Shown in pieces: positions 5,857-7,468 of a DNA stretch of 7,468 nucleotides. The first letter of the stretch is position 1. The number at the start of each line of letters is the position of its first letter. Source of the stretch: an uncultured Lachnospiraceae bacterium (GTDB taxonomy: Bacteria; Bacillota; Clostridia; Lachnospirales; Lachnospiraceae); NCBI GenBank assembly GCA_902783735.1, contig CACZSE010000196.1, forward strand, positions 1 through 7,468, read 5' to 3'. The translations under genes and the position numbers were made by a program. The notes under the pieces are model-generated. The model was not told the DNA's origin. It was given only the letters and a program-made list of their open reading frames with translations, and searched no databases.

Positions 5857-7468
5857 AATAGCAGTCAAATATACGCTTTGCTATCGGCACCGCATAATCA
5901 CCGCCTGTACCTATCGATTCTATTATGATGGTGACACTCACCTGTGGATCGTCTACCGGTGCAAATCCCGTAAACCATGCATGCGAATCAAGCTTAAGGC
6001 TGTCAAATTCCGCAGAACCTGTTTTACCTGCAGCAGAATAGTTCGCTCCCTTCATGCCGGCCTTTGCGGTACCTTCCTTAACAACGGCTTCCATGAGATT
6101 TTTCATTGCAGCCGCCTGTTCGGGTGTCATGATCTGCTTATATTCTTTGGATTCCCAGGTTTTTATAACATCCTTCTGACATGATACCGCTCTGTCTAAG
6201 ACCTTGGGTTCCATGACCATACCGTCATTTGCTATGGCATTTGTTATCATGTTAAGTAATAATGGCGTTATCTGAGCTTTACCCTGTCCGATAGACATCT
6301 GAGCCATGTCATAGTCACTGGTCGTATGGTCTATATGCATATTGCTCACGGTATAATTGTAGCTTACCAGAAGGTTTTCATTGAACATAAGATCGTCAAG
6401 AGTCTGTCCGAAACTGTCACGGTCCAGGCTCATTCCGATATTGGCAAATGATGAATTGCACGAATGAGCAAAACTCGTAAGGAAGTTCTGACTGCCGTGA
6501 ACCGCTCCGTGGAAGCAGTTTATCTTAATTCCGTCACCCTTATACGAACCGGTACAGTTATATCTGTAATCCATATAGTTTGTAGGATTTTCTTTTATGT
6601 ATTCAAGTGCCGTTATGATCTTGAATGTAGATCCCGGAGGATATATACCCTGTGTGGCACGGTTGATAAGAGTACCGGACTCCTTATCTTCCATAAACTT
6701 ATCCCAGTCGGCAACTATATTGTTCGGATCAAAATCGGGCTTACTTACCATTGCAAGAATATTTCCCGTTTTTATATCCGAAACGATTATGGCACCTTTA
6801 TATATTCCCATCGAACGAAAGGCAATATCCTGAATATCCTTATCGAAAGTCGTATATATATCATTTCCGAAATTTTTCTTTCCGGATATATCATTTTCAA
6901 CCTTCTGTGCTATTGAAGCATCGGTATTTATCAGATAATAATTGGCCATGCTCTCAATGCCGGTCTTTCCCTTTGTCGAATAACCGACAGCATGTGAAAA
7001 CAGATTTTCAAAAGGGTAATCTCTGTATTCCTTACCCTTGTCATTTGTAAGAGTCTGAGCCAGTATCTCACCGTCTCTGTCATAGATCTTTCCTCTGATG
7101 TTCTCTTTTGCGAGCAGAGTCTGTCTTGAATTGTAGCTGTTGTTAATAAGCTCTATCTCATGAGTAGAAACATAATAGCAAAGATATGCACTCATCGAGA
7201 AAAACAGTGCAGCAAAGGAATAAAATATAATCCTTGTCTCCAAAGGACGCACACCGCTCTTCCTTCGTCTGTTGCCCTTTGTCATCTTTTTATTGAGTTC
7301 TTCTTTTTCGAGCCTGTTCTGCTCGTCGATATATTCCATATAGGCATATATATCATCTTCATCATCATCCTCAAGAGTATCAAACCAGTTATCGTAGTCA
7401 ATGCTTCTTTTCTTGTTTATGATGCCGAACAGAGTATAGTACATAAGTATGCTCGATAAAACAGAGCT
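5843..7468 (-). CDS. Class B penicillin-binding protein, probably fused to the C-terminus of a SEDS (RodA/FtsW) polymerase; 5' end beyond window
   Basis: This is a peptidoglycan transpeptidase acting outside the membrane. Residues are numbered from the ATG at 7444. A membrane helix at about 71-92 is preceded by a basic cytoplasmic stretch (GNRRRK). A short dimerisation-type region opens with RGKIYDRDGEILA (117-129). The transpeptidase domain holds the nucleophile motif S272-TF-K275, S328-C-N330 and K474-T-G476, all intact. The compact N-terminal region resembles the PbpA-type partners of RodA. The frame is open for 8 more codons to the window edge. The segment SSVLSSILMYYTLFGIINKK (edge to residue 12) looks like the end of the last SEDS helix, with an acidic tail (LEDDDEDD, 24-31). 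The classical PBP start would be the ATG at 7285, but it has no Shine-Dalgarno. PBP identity is firm; the fusion is inferred. If it is not fused, the start is 7444 or 7285. Confidence 0.9.
   Translation of the reverse strand, partial: SSVLSSILMYYTLFGIINKKRSIDYDNWFDTLEDDDEDDIYAYMEYIDEQNRLEKEELNKKMTKGNRRRKSGVRPLETRIIFYSFAALFFSMSAYLCYYVSTHEIELINNSYNSRQTLLAKENIRGKIYDRDGEILAQTLTNDKGKEYRDYPFENLFSHAVGYSTKGKTGIESMANYYLINTDASIAQKVENDISGKKNFGNDIYTTFDKDIQDIAFRSMGIYKGAIIVSDIKTGNILAMVSKPDFDPNNIVADWDKFMEDKESGTLINRATQGIYPPGSTFKIITALEYIKENPTNYMDYRYNCTGSYKGDGIKINCFHGAVHGSQNFLTSFAHSCNSSFANIGMSLDRDSFGQTLDDLMFNENLLVSYNYTVSNMHIDHTTSDYDMAQMSIGQGKAQITPLLLNMITNAIANDGMVMEPKVLDRAVSCQKDVIKTWESKEYKQIMTPEQAAAMKNLMEAVVKEGTAKAGMKGANYSAAGKTGSAEFDSLKLDSHAWFTGFAPVDDPQVSVTIIIESIGTGGDYAVPIAKRIFDCYFDEY

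Noticed and set aside
6464..6916. Plus-strand open frame of 150 codons opposite the PBP gene
   Set aside because: It lies wholly inside the transpeptidase domain coded on the other strand and shows no family features.

Overview
The window looks like a piece of the chromosome of a low-to-moderate GC Firmicute of class Clostridia, most likely a Lachnospiraceae relative. This is judged from gene content, gene order, codon use and strong GGAGG-type ribosome binding sites; the taxon is an inference. It is housekeeping sequence, densely packed, with no mobile elements, tRNA or rRNA genes, or CRISPR. The longest gene-free gap is 187 bases.

Left part (1-3063): reading leftward on the minus strand are an Asp23/YloU-type protein, the fatty-acid kinase FakA (YloV/DhaL type) and the start of RecG, which is cut by the left edge. 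Diverging from them on the plus strand is rpmB (ribosomal protein L28). rpmB <-> yloU-yloV-...-recG is the classical Firmicute arrangement. Both divergent promoters can be read in the 2654-2840 gap. A 13-bp hairpin lies between fakA and recG. A strong bidirectional terminator (3036-3063) separates rpmB from the next minus-strand operon, which converges on it.

Middle part (3069-5834): a five-gene minus-strand operon. In transcription order it holds a Nudix hydrolase, an unrecognised 106-residue protein, a DUF2953/YtfI-type membrane protein, a GerW/YtfJ-type protein, and a coiled-coil protein with a J-domain-like C-terminus. A near-consensus sigma-A promoter (TTGACG, 17 bp, TATAAT) drives it and sits across the end of the upstream PBP gene. 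The bidirectional terminator closes it.

Right part (5843-7468): a class B penicillin-binding protein (transpeptidase) with all three active-site motifs intact. Its reading frame stays open to the right edge. The residues entering from that edge look like the last transmembrane helix and acidic cytoplasmic tail of a SEDS (RodA/FtsW) glycan polymerase. They join the PBP without a stop codon and with no Shine-Dalgarno before the expected PBP start. This suggests a natural SEDS-PBP fusion, polymerase and crosslinker in one polypeptide, and is the most interesting observation here. The upstream part lies outside the window.
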